Shown here: piece after piece, positions 45,321-54,780 of the stretch | How positions within the stretch are numbered: the stretch's first letter is position 1 | Layout: each line of letters opens with the position of its first letter | From: Gammaproteobacteria bacterium | GTDB lineage: Bacteria; Pseudomonadota; Gammaproteobacteria; HyVt-429 | Direction of reading: 5' to 3' | Length of the DNA stretch: 64,000 nucleotides | Assembly (NCBI GenBank): GCA_013152415.1 | Contig: JAADGI010000028.1 | Location: 62,001-126,000 of the forward strand | Program-made: the position numbers and the translations under genes | Notes under the pieces: generated by a model | Told to the model about the DNA's origin: nothing | Database searches by the model: none | What the model saw: only the letters and a program-made list of their open reading frames with translations

Positions 45321-47078
45321 GTGGCCGGACGCATTCCCAAACAATTTATTGACGACCTCATTCTGAGGACGGATATCGTTGATATCATCGATGCCGTCAT
45401 CCCTCTTAAAAAGATGGGCAAAAACTACGGTGCCTGCTGTCCCTTTCACGAAGAGAAGACCCCATCGTTTACGGTCAGCCCAGACAAGCAGTTTTATCAC
45501 TGCTTTGGCTGTGGCGCCCATGGCACCGCCATCGGCTTTCTCATGGAATACGAGCACATGGACTTCCTTGAGGCGCTGGCCGACCTGGCCTCCCGGGCCG
45601 GTCTACAGGTCCCCACCACCGAGGGTTCACGCCCTGCCGTCACCCAGGATTTTACCCGGCTGGCCAAGGTCCTGGAGCAGGCGGACCACTTCTATCGCCA
45701 ACAACTGCGCAACCACCCTGAGGCGGATGGGGTCATCGACTACCTTAAGGGCCGTGGCCTGAGTGGCGAGATCGCTGCCGAATTCGGCCTTGGCTTTGCA
45801 CCGGAGGGGTGGGACAACCTGCTGCAGGCAGTGGGGACAGACGAAAAAATAGTAGTGGATCTCAAGATTGCGGGGCTGGTCACCCAAAAAGACGGCGGCG
45901 GGCACTATGACCGCTTTCGCAATCGCATCATGTTTCCCATCCAGGATTACCGCGGCCGCCTGGTGGGCTTTGGCGGTCGGGTGGTGGGTGATGGTGAACC
46001 CAAGTATCTCAATTCACCTGAGACCCCTTTGTTCCACAAGGGCCGTGAACTCTATGGCCTGCACAAGGCCCGTGACGAGATTCGCCAGCACAAACAGGCC
46101 CTGGTGGTAGAGGGTTACATGGATGTGGTGGCCCTGGCTCAACACGGTATTCGCCACGCGGTGGCCAGCCTGGGCACCGCCGCCACCCGCAACCACATGG
46201 AGCGCATCTTTCGTTACACCCCGGAGGTCGTGTTTTGTTTTGACGGTGACCGGGCCGGTCGCGAGGCGGCCTGGCGTGCCCTGGAAAATGCGCTGCCGGT
46301 ACTGGAGCAAGGCCGCCAAGTATCCTTTCTGTTCTTGCCTGAGGGTGAAGACCCGGACAGCATGGTACGTAGCGAGGGTACCGAGGCCTTCTTACAGCGC
46401 ATTACCGGGGCCCAGGCACTGCCAGACTTTTTGTTTGCTCGCCTTGCGGACGGCATCGACCTTGGCCGTATGGACGGTCGCGCACGCTTGGTCGAACTGG
46501 CCCGCCCCCTCGTAACCCAGGTCCCCAGCGGGATATTACGAGACATGATGGTAGATCGCCTGGCCCAACTGGCCCAGACCGACCGTCTCGGGCTGGCACC
46601 CACCGAGTCTGCCCCTCCCCGCCGCCCCAGAGCCACCACCAGAGTCAAGCGTCCGCTCCAAGGATCTTTGGTCAGACACGCCATCAGCCTGTTGGTACAA
46701 AACCCGAGCCTGGCCCATGGGGTAGATGGCCCGGAAGACCTCCAGGGCCTGGATTTACCTGGGCTGAATCTGCTGTGCGATCTGCTCTCGGTAGCCGGTG
46801 AACGGGACAAAATCAGTACCGCAACCCTACTGGAACACTTTCGTGGCAACGAACACCATGGCCACCTTGAAAAACTGGCCACAGAACAGCATATGGTGGA
46901 AGACGGGGCTCTGATCCGTGAATTTCAGGATACCTTGTTGTGCCTGAAGGTGCAGCGGGTGGAACAGACTCTGGATCGCCTGCTCGTCAAGGCCCAACAC
47001 AGCCCGGAAGAGCTGGAACAGATCAACCGGCTGTACCGGCAACGAGAAGATTATAAGACCCAGCGAACAAAACGTTAA
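45321..47078 (+). CDS. dnaG: DnaG, DNA primase (GTG start)
   Basis: 585-aa replication primase. N-terminal zinc-binding domain (CCPFHEEKTPSFTVSPDK with HCFGCG, about 38-66), catalytic TOPRIM domain (VEGYMDVVALAQHG, CFDGDRAGREAAWRAL), and a helical C-terminal helicase-binding region. The start is GTG at 45321 (MAGRIPKQFIDDL...). 51 bp after yqeY. Confidence 0.97.
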   Translation: MAGRIPKQFIDDLILRTDIVDIIDAVIPLKKMGKNYGACCPFHEEKTPSFTVSPDKQFYHCFGCGAHGTAIGFLMEYEHMDFLEALADLASRAGLQVPTTEGSRPAVTQDFTRLAKVLEQADHFYRQQLRNHPEADGVIDYLKGRGLSGEIAAEFGLGFAPEGWDNLLQAVGTDEKIVVDLKIAGLVTQKDGGGHYDRFRNRIMFPIQDYRGRLVGFGGRVVGDGEPKYLNSPETPLFHKGRELYGLHKARDEIRQHKQALVVEGYMDVVALAQHGIRHAVASLGTAATRNHMERIFRYTPEVVFCFDGDRAGREAAWRALENALPVLEQGRQVSFLFLPEGEDPDSMVRSEGTEAFLQRITGAQALPDFLFARLADGIDLGRMDGRARLVELARPLVTQVPSGILRDMMVDRLAQLAQTDRLGLAPTESAPPRRPRATTRVKRPLQGSLVRHAISLLVQNPSLAHGVDGPEDLQGLDLPGLNLLCDLLSVAGERDKISTATLLEHFRGNEHHGHLEKLATEQHMVEDGALIREFQDTLLCLKVQRVEQTLDRLLVKAQHSPEELEQINRLYRQREDYKTQRTKR

Positions 47079-47085
47079 CTAAGCT

Positions 47086-47113
47086 TTGGCTAATTGGGGA
47101 TTCCAGCTATAAT
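47086..47113 (+). promoter_or_regulatory. Sigma-70 promoter upstream of rpoD
   Basis: TTGGCT (47086-47091), 16-bp spacer, TATAAT (47108-47113), in the gap between dnaG and rpoD. The -10 box is perfect and the -35 matches 4 of 6. A separate internal promoter for rpoD is known in the E. coli operon, where it lies within dnaG. Confidence 0.6.
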
Positions 47114-47158
47114 TGGCTGTTTTGACCCGATTGATTAATATCCAACCACGGTAACAGA

Positions 47159-48979
47159 ATGGACCAGGACACGAAACGCACTGAATTGAAGAAGCTCATC
47201 CTGCGCGGCAAGGAGCAGGGCTTTTTGACCTACCGGGAGATCAATGACCACCTCCCGGAGGATATGCACGATACGGACCAAATTGAGTCGGTGGTCACCA
47301 TGATCAACGATATGGGCATCAATGTCTATGACCATCCACCCGACCCCGACACCCTGCTGCTCAAAACTGAATCCGCCGATGAAGAGGCCGCAGAAGAGGC
47401 CGAGGCCGTACTGACCACCGCTGTGGAAAGTGAGTTCGGCAGGACCACCGATCCGGTGCGTATGTACATGCGTGAAATGGGTACGGTCGACCTTCTGACC
47501 CGCAAGGACGAGATTGCCCTGGCCAAACGTATCGAGAGCGGCATTCGCCAGAGCACTGAGGCCATGGCCGGTTGCCCCATGACCATCGAAGAGCTTCTCA
47601 ACATGGCTGACAAGATCGCGGCCGAGGAGATGCGCCTTACCGATTTGGTCGTGGACTTTATCGACCCCAATGCCCCGGATGAAGTGCCCATCCCGATGCC
47701 GATCAAGCGAGACCAGATTGAAGCGGCCAAACAGGAAAAGAAAGAAGAGGAGGAAGAGGTAGACCTGGGGCCCGACCCCGAAGAGGCGATCAAACGGTTT
47801 AAGCGTATCCGCAAACTCTACAATAACTTGGTCAAGACCTTGAGCCGTGGTGGCCTGGATAGTGACGAGTGCATCAAGCTACAAGTCAAACTCGCCAGAG
47901 AGCTGATTGAGATTAAGTTTGTCCCCAAACAGATTGATCGCCTGTCCGAACAGGTGCGCAATATCGTGGATCAGGTTCGATTCCGGGAACGGGCCATAAT
48001 GGAAATCTGCATCAGAAAGGCCCGGGTTCCGCGTAAAGTCTTTTTGGATAGCTTTATCGGCAAAGAGACCAGCCCCAATCTGCTGAAGTCCCTGCTGAAG
48101 AAGAAGCAGGGCAATATTGATATGCTCAAGGAGAGATCAGACGATATCAAGGGTCTGCAAGCCAAACTGACACTATTGGAACACAGGGTTGGCCTGCCCA
48201 TTGGTGGACTCAAAGAGCTCAACCGCCGCATGTCAATTGGTGAAGCCAAGGCACGCCGGGCCAAAAAGGCCATGGTCGAGGCCAATCTGCGTCTGGTGAT
48301 CTCTATCGCCAAAAAATACACCAACCGCGGCCTGCAGTTCTTGGACCTGATCCAGGAAGGCAACATTGGGCTTATGAAGGCTGTCGACAAGTTTGAATAC
48401 CGGCGTGGCTATAAATTTTCCACTTATGCCACCTGGTGGATTCGCCAGGCCATTACCCGCTCCATTGCCGACCAGGCCCGTACCATTCGTATTCCGGTAC
48501 ACATGATCGAGACTATCAACAAGCTGAATCGGGTCTCTCGTCAGATTCTCCAGGAGAAAGGTCGCGAGGCCCTGCCCGAAGAATTGGCGGAACGCATGGA
48601 GATGCCGGAGGAGAAGATCCGCAAGGTTCTCAAAATCGCCAAGGAGCCCATCTCCATGGAGACGCCCATTGGGGACGACGAGGACTCTCACCTGGGTGAT
48701 TTTATTGAAGACAAAGCGGTACAAATACCCCTGGAAGCAGCGACCGGTTCGGGCCTCAAGGGTGCCACCGTAGACATCCTCGACACCCTCACCGCCCGTG
48801 AGGCCAAAGTGCTGAGAATGCGCTTTGGCATCGGCATGAATACGGATCACACCCTGGAAGAAGTGGGCAAACAATTCGACGTCACCCGTGAGCGTATACG
48901 TCAGATCGAAGCCAAGGCCCTGCGTAAATTGCGGCATCCCACCCGCTCGGACCATCTACGCACCTTCATAGAAGGCTAG
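47159..48979 (+). CDS. rpoD: RpoD, primary sigma factor (sigma-70)
   Basis: 606-aa housekeeping sigma factor. Region 1.1 ([20 protein letters not shown]), region 1.2 ([20 protein letters not shown]), a nonconserved acidic insert ([17 protein letters not shown]), region 2 ([15 protein letters not shown]-type block [19 protein letters not shown]), region 3 and region 4 ([20 protein letters not shown]). The size fits gammaproteobacterial RpoD. Confidence 0.98.
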   Translation: MDQDTKRTELKKLILRGKEQGFLTYREINDHLPEDMHDTDQIESVVTMINDMGINVYDHPPDPDTLLLKTESADEEAAEEAEAVLTTAVESEFGRTTDPVRMYMREMGTVDLLTRKDEIALAKRIESGIRQSTEAMAGCPMTIEELLNMADKIAAEEMRLTDLVVDFIDPNAPDEVPIPMPIKRDQIEAAKQEKKEEEEEVDLGPDPEEAIKRFKRIRKLYNNLVKTLSRGGLDSDECIKLQVKLARELIEIKFVPKQIDRLSEQVRNIVDQVRFRERAIMEICIRKARVPRKVFLDSFIGKETSPNLLKSLLKKKQGNIDMLKERSDDIKGLQAKLTLLEHRVGLPIGGLKELNRRMSIGEAKARRAKKAMVEANLRLVISIAKKYTNRGLQFLDLIQEGNIGLMKAVDKFEYRRGYKFSTYATWWIRQAITRSIADQARTIRIPVHMIETINKLNRVSRQILQEKGREALPEELAERMEMPEEKIRKVLKIAKEPISMETPIGDDEDSHLGDFIEDKAVQIPLEAATGSGLKGATVDILDTLTAREAKVLRMRFGIGMNTDHTLEEVGKQFDVTRERIRQIEAKALRKLRHPTRSDHLRTFIEG

Positions 48980-48987
48980 AAACCGTA

Positions 48988-49012
48988 AACGGACCCCTCG
49001 GGGTCCGTTATT
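48988..49012 (+). terminator. Terminator after rpoD
   Basis: AACGGACCCC-TC-GGGGTCCGTT followed by ATTG, nine bases after the rpoD stop. The ten-base stem is perfect and GC-rich, though the T-run is short. It separates the operon from the tRNA gene. Confidence 0.75.
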
Positions 49013-49151
49013 GCTTCATGGGTGCAAACCGGAATATCGGCAATTAAGGGGTAGAACAAACTCCATTTATCCCCTTTCTGGTTGGACAGGGACATTAAAT
49101 CCACTGCGGGAGTAAAAACTCTCTCAAAAGACTGCTAGAATCCCGTCCCTT

Positions 49152-49487
49152 GGGCCTGTAGCTCAGTTGGTTAGAGCAGGGGACTCATCTAAAAAGGTGC
49201 CGCCATATTGAAAGATATGGCTGGAACGGGATGAATTCAGGGAAACCTTAACGCCCATCATAGTATCGGTGGGGCTGATGGCAATCCTGAGCCAAGCCGG
49301 GGGTACACCTCCGGAAGGTGCAGAGACTACCTGGGGACTTGAGTGTCCTTAATCACAGGCTAGAGCGTCCCGCACCCCAGCAATTTGCGTTATGCGATTG
49401 CGGGTGATGAGATAGTCCACTCCCGCTAGAAATACCGGGGCAAAGTGAATCCCTTGGTCGTAGGTTCGAGTCCTACCGGGCCCACCA
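49152..49487 (+). tRNA. tRNA with CAU anticodon, probably tRNA-Ile2, split by a group I intron
   Basis: Exon 1 is 49152-49188 (acceptor GGGCCTG, D arm GCTC-AGTTGGTTA-GAGC, anticodon stem and CAT). Exon 2 is 49448-49487 (AATCCCTTGG, T arm GTAGG-TTCGAGT-CCTAC, acceptor CGGGCCC, encoded ACCA). Joined, they give a normal 77-nt tRNA with loop CTCATAA. The CAU anticodon fits tRNA-Ile2 (lysidine-modified) or elongator tRNA-Met; the TTGGTCG variable region resembles Ile2. A TAGAAT -10 box (49136-49141) with a GC-rich discriminator precedes it. Confidence 0.92.
49189..49447 (+). ncRNA. Group I self-splicing intron in the tRNA anticodon loop
   Basis: 259-nt insert directly after the anticodon U36, ending in G. 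Seen directly: GTG at 49197-49199 pairs with exon CAT, giving the U-G wobble at the 5' splice site (P1); P2 GCCATAT/ATATGGC (49202-49208/49215-49221); P/Q-like AGGGAAACCTTAACG (about 49239); R-like GGTGCAGAGACTAC (49318-49330); S-like GATAGTCC (49411-49418), with GACTA pairing TAGTC as P7. These are the conserved core elements of group I introns. No homing endonuclease frame is inside. Tiny tRNA introns of this class are known in Azoarcus tRNA-Ile(CAU). Confidence 0.9.
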
Positions 49488-49624
49488 TTTCACGCATTAA
49501 CGGCTTAGCTGTATGCAACACCAAAAATCTGCCCAAGCCAAACTTGATCCCGCAATCAGCTATCACCCACAAAGCGGACGATAGCTGATTTACTGAAAAC
49601 AACTTCAAACGATCAGCCTGAAAT

Positions 49625-50071
49625 ATGCACATTTGGGTCGATGCAGACGCCTGCCCTAAGGTTATCAAGGATATCCTGTTCCGCGCCGCACAGCGGGTCC
49701 AGCTGCCCACGACCCTGGTGGCCAATCAATTCCTGCAAACCCCACCCTCTAAATTCCTTAAAACCGTACAGGTCGCCAGTGGTTTTGATGTCGCTGACAA
49801 CTACATTGTCCAGCATATGGAAGCGGGCGATTTAGTGATTACTGCGGATATCCCACTGGCCGCTGAAGTCATCGAAAAAGACGGGCATGCCCTAAATCCA
49901 CGCGGTACGTTTTACACCAAAAATAATATAAAAGAACGGCTTGCCGTGCGTGACTTAATGGATGGTTTGCGCAGTACGGGCATCCACACCGGGGGGCCAA
50001 ACACCATGAGCCAATCAGATCGACAGGCATTTGCAAATCAGCTGGACCGGTTTTTGGCCAAACAAGCCTGA
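49625..50071 (+). CDS. yaiI: YaiI/YqxD family protein (DUF188)
   Basis: 148-aa conserved protein with a PIN-like/NYN-type acidic fold. Signature [20 protein letters not shown] at the N-terminus, [28 protein letters not shown] and the C-terminal [20 protein letters not shown]. The biochemical role is not established. The ribosome site is weak. Confidence 0.92.
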   Translation: MHIWVDADACPKVIKDILFRAAQRVQLPTTLVANQFLQTPPSKFLKTVQVASGFDVADNYIVQHMEAGDLVITADIPLAAEVIEKDGHALNPRGTFYTKNNIKERLAVRDLMDGLRSTGIHTGGPNTMSQSDRQAFANQLDRFLAKQA

Positions 50072-50100
50072 ATCATACCCATACCAATAGGGACCATTCC

Positions 50101-50388
50101 ATGTCGGTTGAAAATCGCAAGTATCCCCGCATCGACGTGAGTATCTCCGTGGAACTTTGCTATAAAGGCAAGGGCAAAGCGGCGGTGTGTACCCGCAATC
50201 TGAGTGACGGCGGCTTGTTTCTTGAGATGGCGGAACACCCACTACCGCCATTAGGCACGCGAGTAGAGCTAAAACTCACGGGCACTCTGGGACAGGGTGA
50301 AAAACCGCCTGTCGTCCGGGCGGAGGTGGTACGTGTTGAGGACAATGGTATTGCCGTTTATTTTCTCGATCGGGACAGAGCGGGGTAA
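50101..50388 (+). CDS. Small PilZ-domain protein
   Basis: 95-aa single PilZ domain, a likely c-di-GMP binder. The signature NRKYPRID (RxxxR-like) near the N-terminus and NLSDGGLFLEM (DxSxxG-like, NxSxxG here) are present. It lies 29 bp after yaiI. It could act in pilus or motility control alongside PilT/U and YcgR, which is inference. Confidence 0.85.
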   Translation: MSVENRKYPRIDVSISVELCYKGKGKAAVCTRNLSDGGLFLEMAEHPLPPLGTRVELKLTGTLGQGEKPPVVRAEVVRVEDNGIAVYFLDRDRAG

Positions 50389-50530
50389 CGTCAGCATTAC
50401 ACCAACACCACCGCATGATAATGGGAGTAAAACAACGACGGTGCCGAACCCAAAACCGACACCAGACTCAAACCCAGCGCCGCCACCAAAGCCCTATAAT
50501 TTTAGCGTATTCCCGGCGATCTGCCCGTAA
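50389..50530 (+). other. Proline-rich open frame overlapping and beyond the PilZ gene
   Basis: In another frame the DNA after the PilZ stop reads VSITPTPPHDNGSKTTTVPN, then a Pro-rich stretch ending FSVFPAICP and a stop at 50530. The low-complexity Pro/Thr bias looks protein-like, but the frame overlaps the end of the PilZ gene and has no independent start signal. It may be a lost C-terminal linker or chance. Otherwise 50389-50613 holds nothing recognised. Confidence 0.25.
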
Positions 50531-50613
50531 GACCCGAGGCCACCGCCCCGTTCGTATTGGTTATATTACTCGTCTGAGACATATATAGGGTTCCCCCCTG
50601 ACAACAAGGCAAT

Positions 50614-50637
50614 AAAAAAGCGCCTATCAGGCGCTTT
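50614..50637 (-). terminator. Terminator for the histone-like gene
   Basis: On the minus strand AAAGCGCC-TGATA-GGCGCTTTTTT forms a perfect eight-base-pair stem with a T-run, about 100 nt downstream of the stop codon of the lysine-rich gene. Confidence 0.8.
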
Positions 50638-50738
50638 GAAAACTCGCTCTGCGCGATGGGCGGCTGGCCTACGGCCAACCACCCTTTCACGACTACCAGA
50701 GCTTAAAAATGTCTTCCGCCGGTGGCGAAGACTTTACT

Positions 50739-51212
50739 TCATTTTTTTTTTTCGACCTTATTGGCCGTTACACGTTTAGACTTCCGCTTCTTGGGAGCCT
50801 TTTTGGCCTTTTTCTTGGCCTTCTTGACCTTCTTAGCCTTTTTCTTGGCCTTCTTCTTTTTCTTCACCTTTTTCTTAGCCTTTTTTTTCTTCTTCACCTT
50901 TTTCTTTTTCTTGGCCTTCTTCTTTTTCTTTACCTTTTTCTTCTTTTTAGCCTTTTTCTTCTTTTTCTTTACCTTTTTCTTCTTTTTCTTGGTTTTTTTC
51001 TTCTTTTTCTTTACCTTTTTCTTCTTTTTCTTGGTTTTTTTCTTCTTTTTAACTGCTTTCTTCTTTTTCTTTACCTTTTTCTTCTTTTTAGTGGCCTTCT
51101 TCTTTTTCTTGGTCACTCGTTTTTTCTTAGTGGCCTTTTTCTTAGCCGTCTTCCGTTTCTTGGTGGCCTTTTTCTTAGTGGCCTTCCGTTTCGTCTTTCG
51201 TTTTACAGCCAT
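50739..51212 (-). CDS. Histone H1-like, extremely lysine-rich DNA-binding protein
   Basis: 157 aa from the ATG at 51212 (MAVKRKTKRKATKKK...), which has an AAGGAG site 7 nt upstream; a longer frame to 51284 lacks this. Well over half of the residues are Lys, arranged as KKKKK blocks separated by single Ala, Val or Thr, with no other domain, and the chain ends VTANKVEKKK. Such H1/AlgP-like tails bind DNA nonspecifically and are known in several proteobacteria; a role in nucleoid compaction is inferred. The coding strand is A-rich and repetitive, so length may vary between strains. Monocistronic with its own terminator. Confidence 0.88.
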   Translation of the reverse strand: MAVKRKTKRKATKKKATKKRKTAKKKATKKKRVTKKKKKATKKKKKVKKKKKAVKKKKKTKKKKKKVKKKKKKTKKKKKKVKKKKKKAKKKKKVKKKKKAKKKKKVKKKKKAKKKVKKKKKAKKKAKKVKKAKKKAKKAPKKRKSKRVTANKVEKKK

Positions 51213-51831
51213 AGTGCTTCTCCTTTTCAGGGTGTGATAATCGGTCAGGATTATAAATAGGATGTGCGCTGTACAAGTGCACACGTACCCAAGGTACGAA
51301 ACACGCCCTTTACGGCCACACAGACCGTGCGGGAGCGTATTTCAGGTTGGATTCTTTTAAGTAGAGTGAACGAGGCACCTGCACGGGCTAGTACCGGCTT
51401 ATGCACGCTCTTGGACGTTGACAGGATACTCAATGTTCCATTTCGTCGCGTAGTTGTTTGTGTTTTGGTTCGTTTTACAATTTTTTCATTTAATGAAATT
51501 CAATGCAGTTGTTAATACGATGGTCTGTTTTTCGTTTTCTTCAAAACTCAAAAACCATCATACATCGAAAATCGAACTCAACTATAACTAGCAAACATTA
51601 AAAGTCAAGTTTCTATGCTACTCATAATTCTGACTTTTATCTCCATATTGACGACACTACAACTTAAATTTTCTTAAATTTTAAAATTTACCTGCACTCA
51701 AACCCTAAAATTGTTTCTAATACTCGACTGAAGGTGAATTATTGAAATTATCGGTGTTATAAATACGCCTTAAAGACAAAATTTCCGTTAATTGCACCTT
51801 TAGTTAAGTTTTTCTACATTAAAATGGATAC
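51213..51831. other. AT-rich intergenic region
   Basis: About 620 bp between the histone-like gene and nrdJb, markedly AT-rich from about 51470. Frames on either strand are short and without motifs. No repeat of the dispersed family was seen. It may hold promoters or an unrecognised small RNA. Confidence 0.4.
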
Positions 51832-52557
51832 TTAGCCACATTTTGACTCACCACAGTTAAGACAAGTCATGCAACCGTCCATTTTGATCGCCGCTTTGGT
51901 GCTGCACTTAAAACAAAGTTGCGCGTCGGCGGGGAAAGACCCCTCCGTATCTCCATCTGCTAACGTTGCAACGTCTGTATTTTCCTCATACTGTTTGCGC
52001 TTCTCGGCGATGAGCTGTTTTTGTGCCTCATCAAGCCCCTCTTCAACAATAAGCCCGATCATCTTGAGGTGATTCTCGATGGCATCACCGATTTCGGCGA
52101 CCAGTGAGGGCATATAGTGACCCCCCTTCTTGAAGTAACCGCCACGGGGATCAAATACGCTACGCAGTTCTTCAACCAAAAAGGTGACATCACCACCCTT
52201 ACGAAATACCGCAGAAATAATACGCGTCAGGGCCACAATCCACTGGAAATGATCCATGTTCTTGGAATTGATGAATATCTCAAAGGGTCGGCGTTTCTCG
52301 TGGCTGGTGTGGGGATTGAGTACCAGATCGTTGATGGTGACATACAGGGCGTGCTCAGACAGGGGGGTTTTGATCTTGTAGGTACTGCCCACCAGCATCT
52401 CCGGACGCTCCAGTTTTTCGTGCATATGGACGACATTATCGACCCCGGTCTCTTTCTCGGTGGTCGTCTGTGCTACCCGCTCGGGTAAAGCGGCAGCCGA
52501 ACCGCCGTCCTTGAGCACTTCGTATTTCATTATTTTCTTATCAATCTTGATGGTCAT
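51832..52557 (-). CDS. nrdJ: NrdJb, second subunit of split class II ribonucleotide reductase
   Basis: 241 aa from the ATG at 52557, which has a GAGGAAAG site upstream; the frame is open 18 codons more. It contains the TSCPD-type region (HALYVTINDLVLNPHTSHEK, RPFEIFINSKNMDHFQWIVAL) and a C-terminal cysteine cluster (CFKCSTKAAIKMDGCMTCLN, CGESKCG) likely to serve in redox relay or zinc binding. It lies 63 bp after the large subunit. Split NrdJab forms are known in Pseudomonas. Confidence 0.9.
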   Translation of the reverse strand: MTIKIDKKIMKYEVLKDGGSAAALPERVAQTTTEKETGVDNVVHMHEKLERPEMLVGSTYKIKTPLSEHALYVTINDLVLNPHTSHEKRRPFEIFINSKNMDHFQWIVALTRIISAVFRKGGDVTFLVEELRSVFDPRGGYFKKGGHYMPSLVAEIGDAIENHLKMIGLIVEEGLDEAQKQLIAEKRKQYEENTDVATLADGDTEGSFPADAQLCFKCSTKAAIKMDGCMTCLNCGESKCG

Positions 52558-52620
52558 CTTGCTTTCCTCCTGCCTCAACCCAACGATGGGGGGGTGGGCG
52601 CTGTCTTTCAAATCTATGGG

Positions 52621-54747
52621 TCAGAATTTACCGTAGTAGCCTTCTTTTAAGGCATCGTAGAGATTGGCGGCGGTATGGGTCTCGCCGTCATAATCTATTT
52701 CTTCGTTTCCCTTGGCCTCAATGATCTCGCCATTCTCTAACTGGAACCGGTATATCGTTTTCTCCAGATCCTCATCCTTGACCAGCACCCCCTGAAATGC
52801 AGAGGGGTTAAACCGGAACGTGGTACACCCTTTTAACCCCTTCTTATGGGCGTAGAGATAGATGTCTTTGAAATCTTCATAGGGATAGTCTGTGGGGACA
52901 TTGGCCGTTTTTGAGATTGATGAGTCTATCCAACGTTGTGCCGCCGCCTGCACATCGACATGCTGCTTGGGTGTGATTTCATCGGCACTGACAAAGTAGT
53001 CTGGAAGTTGGTCGGCGGGGTCCTCTGCGTTCGGAGCAGCATTAGGATTCACCAGATTGCGATAGGCAAGCAGTTCGAGAGAATAAACGTCCACCTTCTC
53101 CTTGGTCTTCTTGCCCTCTCGAATCACATTGCGACTGTACTGATGGGCAAACGAGGGTTCGATACCGTTACTGGCATTATTGGCCAATGACAGACTGATA
53201 GTACCGGTGGGGGCGATGGAGGTGTGATGGGTATAACGGGCACCGGTCTCGGCGATCTGGTCGGTGAGATCATCATCAAGCTGCTGCATATAGTGGCTGT
53301 AGCGAGCAAGCAATACTTTGCCGGGAACCTTGTCACCAATCTTGTACCCATCACGACTCATCCTTGGCCGCTTGGCCAACATCTCGGCGGTGACGGTGAA
53401 CTCTTCCAGCATAATCGGGGCCGGCCCCTTCTCCTCGGCCAGGGCCAATCCGGTCTCCCAACCCGTTTGCGCCATGACTTTAGACACCTGATCGGTAAAA
53501 GCCAAAGACTCTGTTTCACCGTATTTCATTTTCATCATGGTCAGGGTCGAACCCAAGCCCAAAAATCCCATACCATGACGACGCTTATTTTCGATCTCGT
53601 GACGCTGCTGCCCCAGAGGCAAGCCATTGATTTCCACTACATTATCCAACATACGGGAAAAGATACGCACCACCTTGCGATAATTCTCCCAATTGAATTT
53701 CACAAAATCGGTAAACGGATTTTCGACAAACTTGGTTAGATTGATCGAGCCCAACAGACAACTCCCATAGGGGGGCAAGGGTTGTTCACCACAGGGGTTG
53801 GTGGCACGAATCTCTTCGCAGAACCAGTTGTTGTTCATCTCATTGATGCGATCAATAAGGATGAAGCCCGGCTCCGCGTAGTCATAAGTGGAGGACATGA
53901 TGGTGTCCCACACCCGCCGCGCCGGCACGGTCTTGTATACCCGGCAGGCCACCTTGCCCACATCATCGGTGATGTAGCCTTCCTTTACTGGCCAATTTTG
54001 CCACACGATAGGGGTCTTTTTGTCCTCGTACTCCTGGGGGCTGGCGGGAAATACCAGGTCCCAGGGGGCATCCTCTCTGACCGCCTGGATAAACTCATCC
54101 GTAATCAGGCACGACAAATTGAACTGGCGCAGGCGGCCATCCTCCCGCTTGGCACGAATAAATTCCAAAATATCTGGATGGGCGATGTCAAAGGTCCCCA
54201 TTTGGGCACCGCGGCGGCCACCGGCGGAGGACACGGTAAAACACATGGCATTGAAGATATCCATGAAGGACAGCGCCCCGGAGGTATAGGCCCCGGCACC
54301 ACTGACAAAGGCCCCTTTTGGACGCAGGGTGGAAAATTCATAGCCGATCCCACAGCCGGCCTTGAGGGTCAACCCGGCCTCATGGACCTTTGACAAAATA
54401 CCGTCCATAGAATCAACGATGACACCGGACACGGTGCAGTTAATGGTGCTGGTAGCGGGCTTGTGCTCCAGGGCACCGGCATTGGACAAGATCCGTCCTG
54501 CCGGGATGGCACCCTGTTCCAGAGCCCACAGGAATTGGTCGTACCATTCCTCCTGTTTTTCAGGGGTTTGCTCTACGTCTGCCAAGGCCCGCGCCACCCG
54601 CTCATAGGTCTGATGGACAGTGGTGTCCAAAATGTCGCCTTCCTTGGTTTTTAGTCGGTACTTCTTGTCCCAAATATCCTCTGAGGCAGGCTGTAGCGGA
54701 ATCTGGGCTACAGATTGGGACTGGGGGTGGATGGGGACCGCTTTCAT
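52621..54747 (-). CDS. nrdJ: NrdJa, adenosylcobalamin-dependent ribonucleotide reductase large subunit
   Basis: 708-aa class II reductase that makes dNTP precursors with B12 and without oxygen. Motifs: IPAGRILSNAG, STINCTVSGV, ATNPCGEQPLPPYGSC with the thiyl-radical Cys region, MGFLGLGSTLTM, and SIAPTGTISLSLANNASNGIEP. The start ATG at 54747 has a GGAGGAG site about 10 nt upstream; an in-frame ATG at 54765 overlaps that site. No cobalamin riboswitch is visible upstream; NrdR-like boxes are. Confidence 0.95.
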   Translation of the reverse strand: MKAVPIHPQSQSVAQIPLQPASEDIWDKKYRLKTKEGDILDTTVHQTYERVARALADVEQTPEKQEEWYDQFLWALEQGAIPAGRILSNAGALEHKPATSTINCTVSGVIVDSMDGILSKVHEAGLTLKAGCGIGYEFSTLRPKGAFVSGAGAYTSGALSFMDIFNAMCFTVSSAGGRRGAQMGTFDIAHPDILEFIRAKREDGRLRQFNLSCLITDEFIQAVREDAPWDLVFPASPQEYEDKKTPIVWQNWPVKEGYITDDVGKVACRVYKTVPARRVWDTIMSSTYDYAEPGFILIDRINEMNNNWFCEEIRATNPCGEQPLPPYGSCLLGSINLTKFVENPFTDFVKFNWENYRKVVRIFSRMLDNVVEINGLPLGQQRHEIENKRRHGMGFLGLGSTLTMMKMKYGETESLAFTDQVSKVMAQTGWETGLALAEEKGPAPIMLEEFTVTAEMLAKRPRMSRDGYKIGDKVPGKVLLARYSHYMQQLDDDLTDQIAETGARYTHHTSIAPTGTISLSLANNASNGIEPSFAHQYSRNVIREGKKTKEKVDVYSLELLAYRNLVNPNAAPNAEDPADQLPDYFVSADEITPKQHVDVQAAAQRWIDSSISKTANVPTDYPYEDFKDIYLYAHKKGLKGCTTFRFNPSAFQGVLVKDEDLEKTIYRFQLENGEIIEAKGNEEIDYDGETHTAANLYDALKEGYYGKF

Positions 54748-54780
54748 AGTAAATAACTCCTCCATGGCTGTTAGGTGTAA

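Noticed and set aside
49152-49188. Truncated tRNA fragment, as left by an integrated element
   Set aside because: The missing 3' half lies 259 nt downstream and the insert has group I intron core motifs, so it is one split gene rather than an attachment-site remnant.
49426-49725. Minus-strand 99-codon frame over the tRNA and yaiI start
   Set aside because: It is antisense to the tRNA exon, the intron end and a well-conserved gene.
50800-51190. Tandem-array look suggesting a CRISPR or minisatellite
   Set aside because: There are no constant repeats with unique spacers; periodicity comes from lysine blocks in a coding sequence.
50709-51260. Long plus-strand frames rich in Phe and Leu opposite the lysine-rich gene
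   Set aside because: They are the antisense of Lys codon runs (AAG/AAA gives CTT/TTT). The minus-strand frame has a proper AAGGAG site and a terminator.
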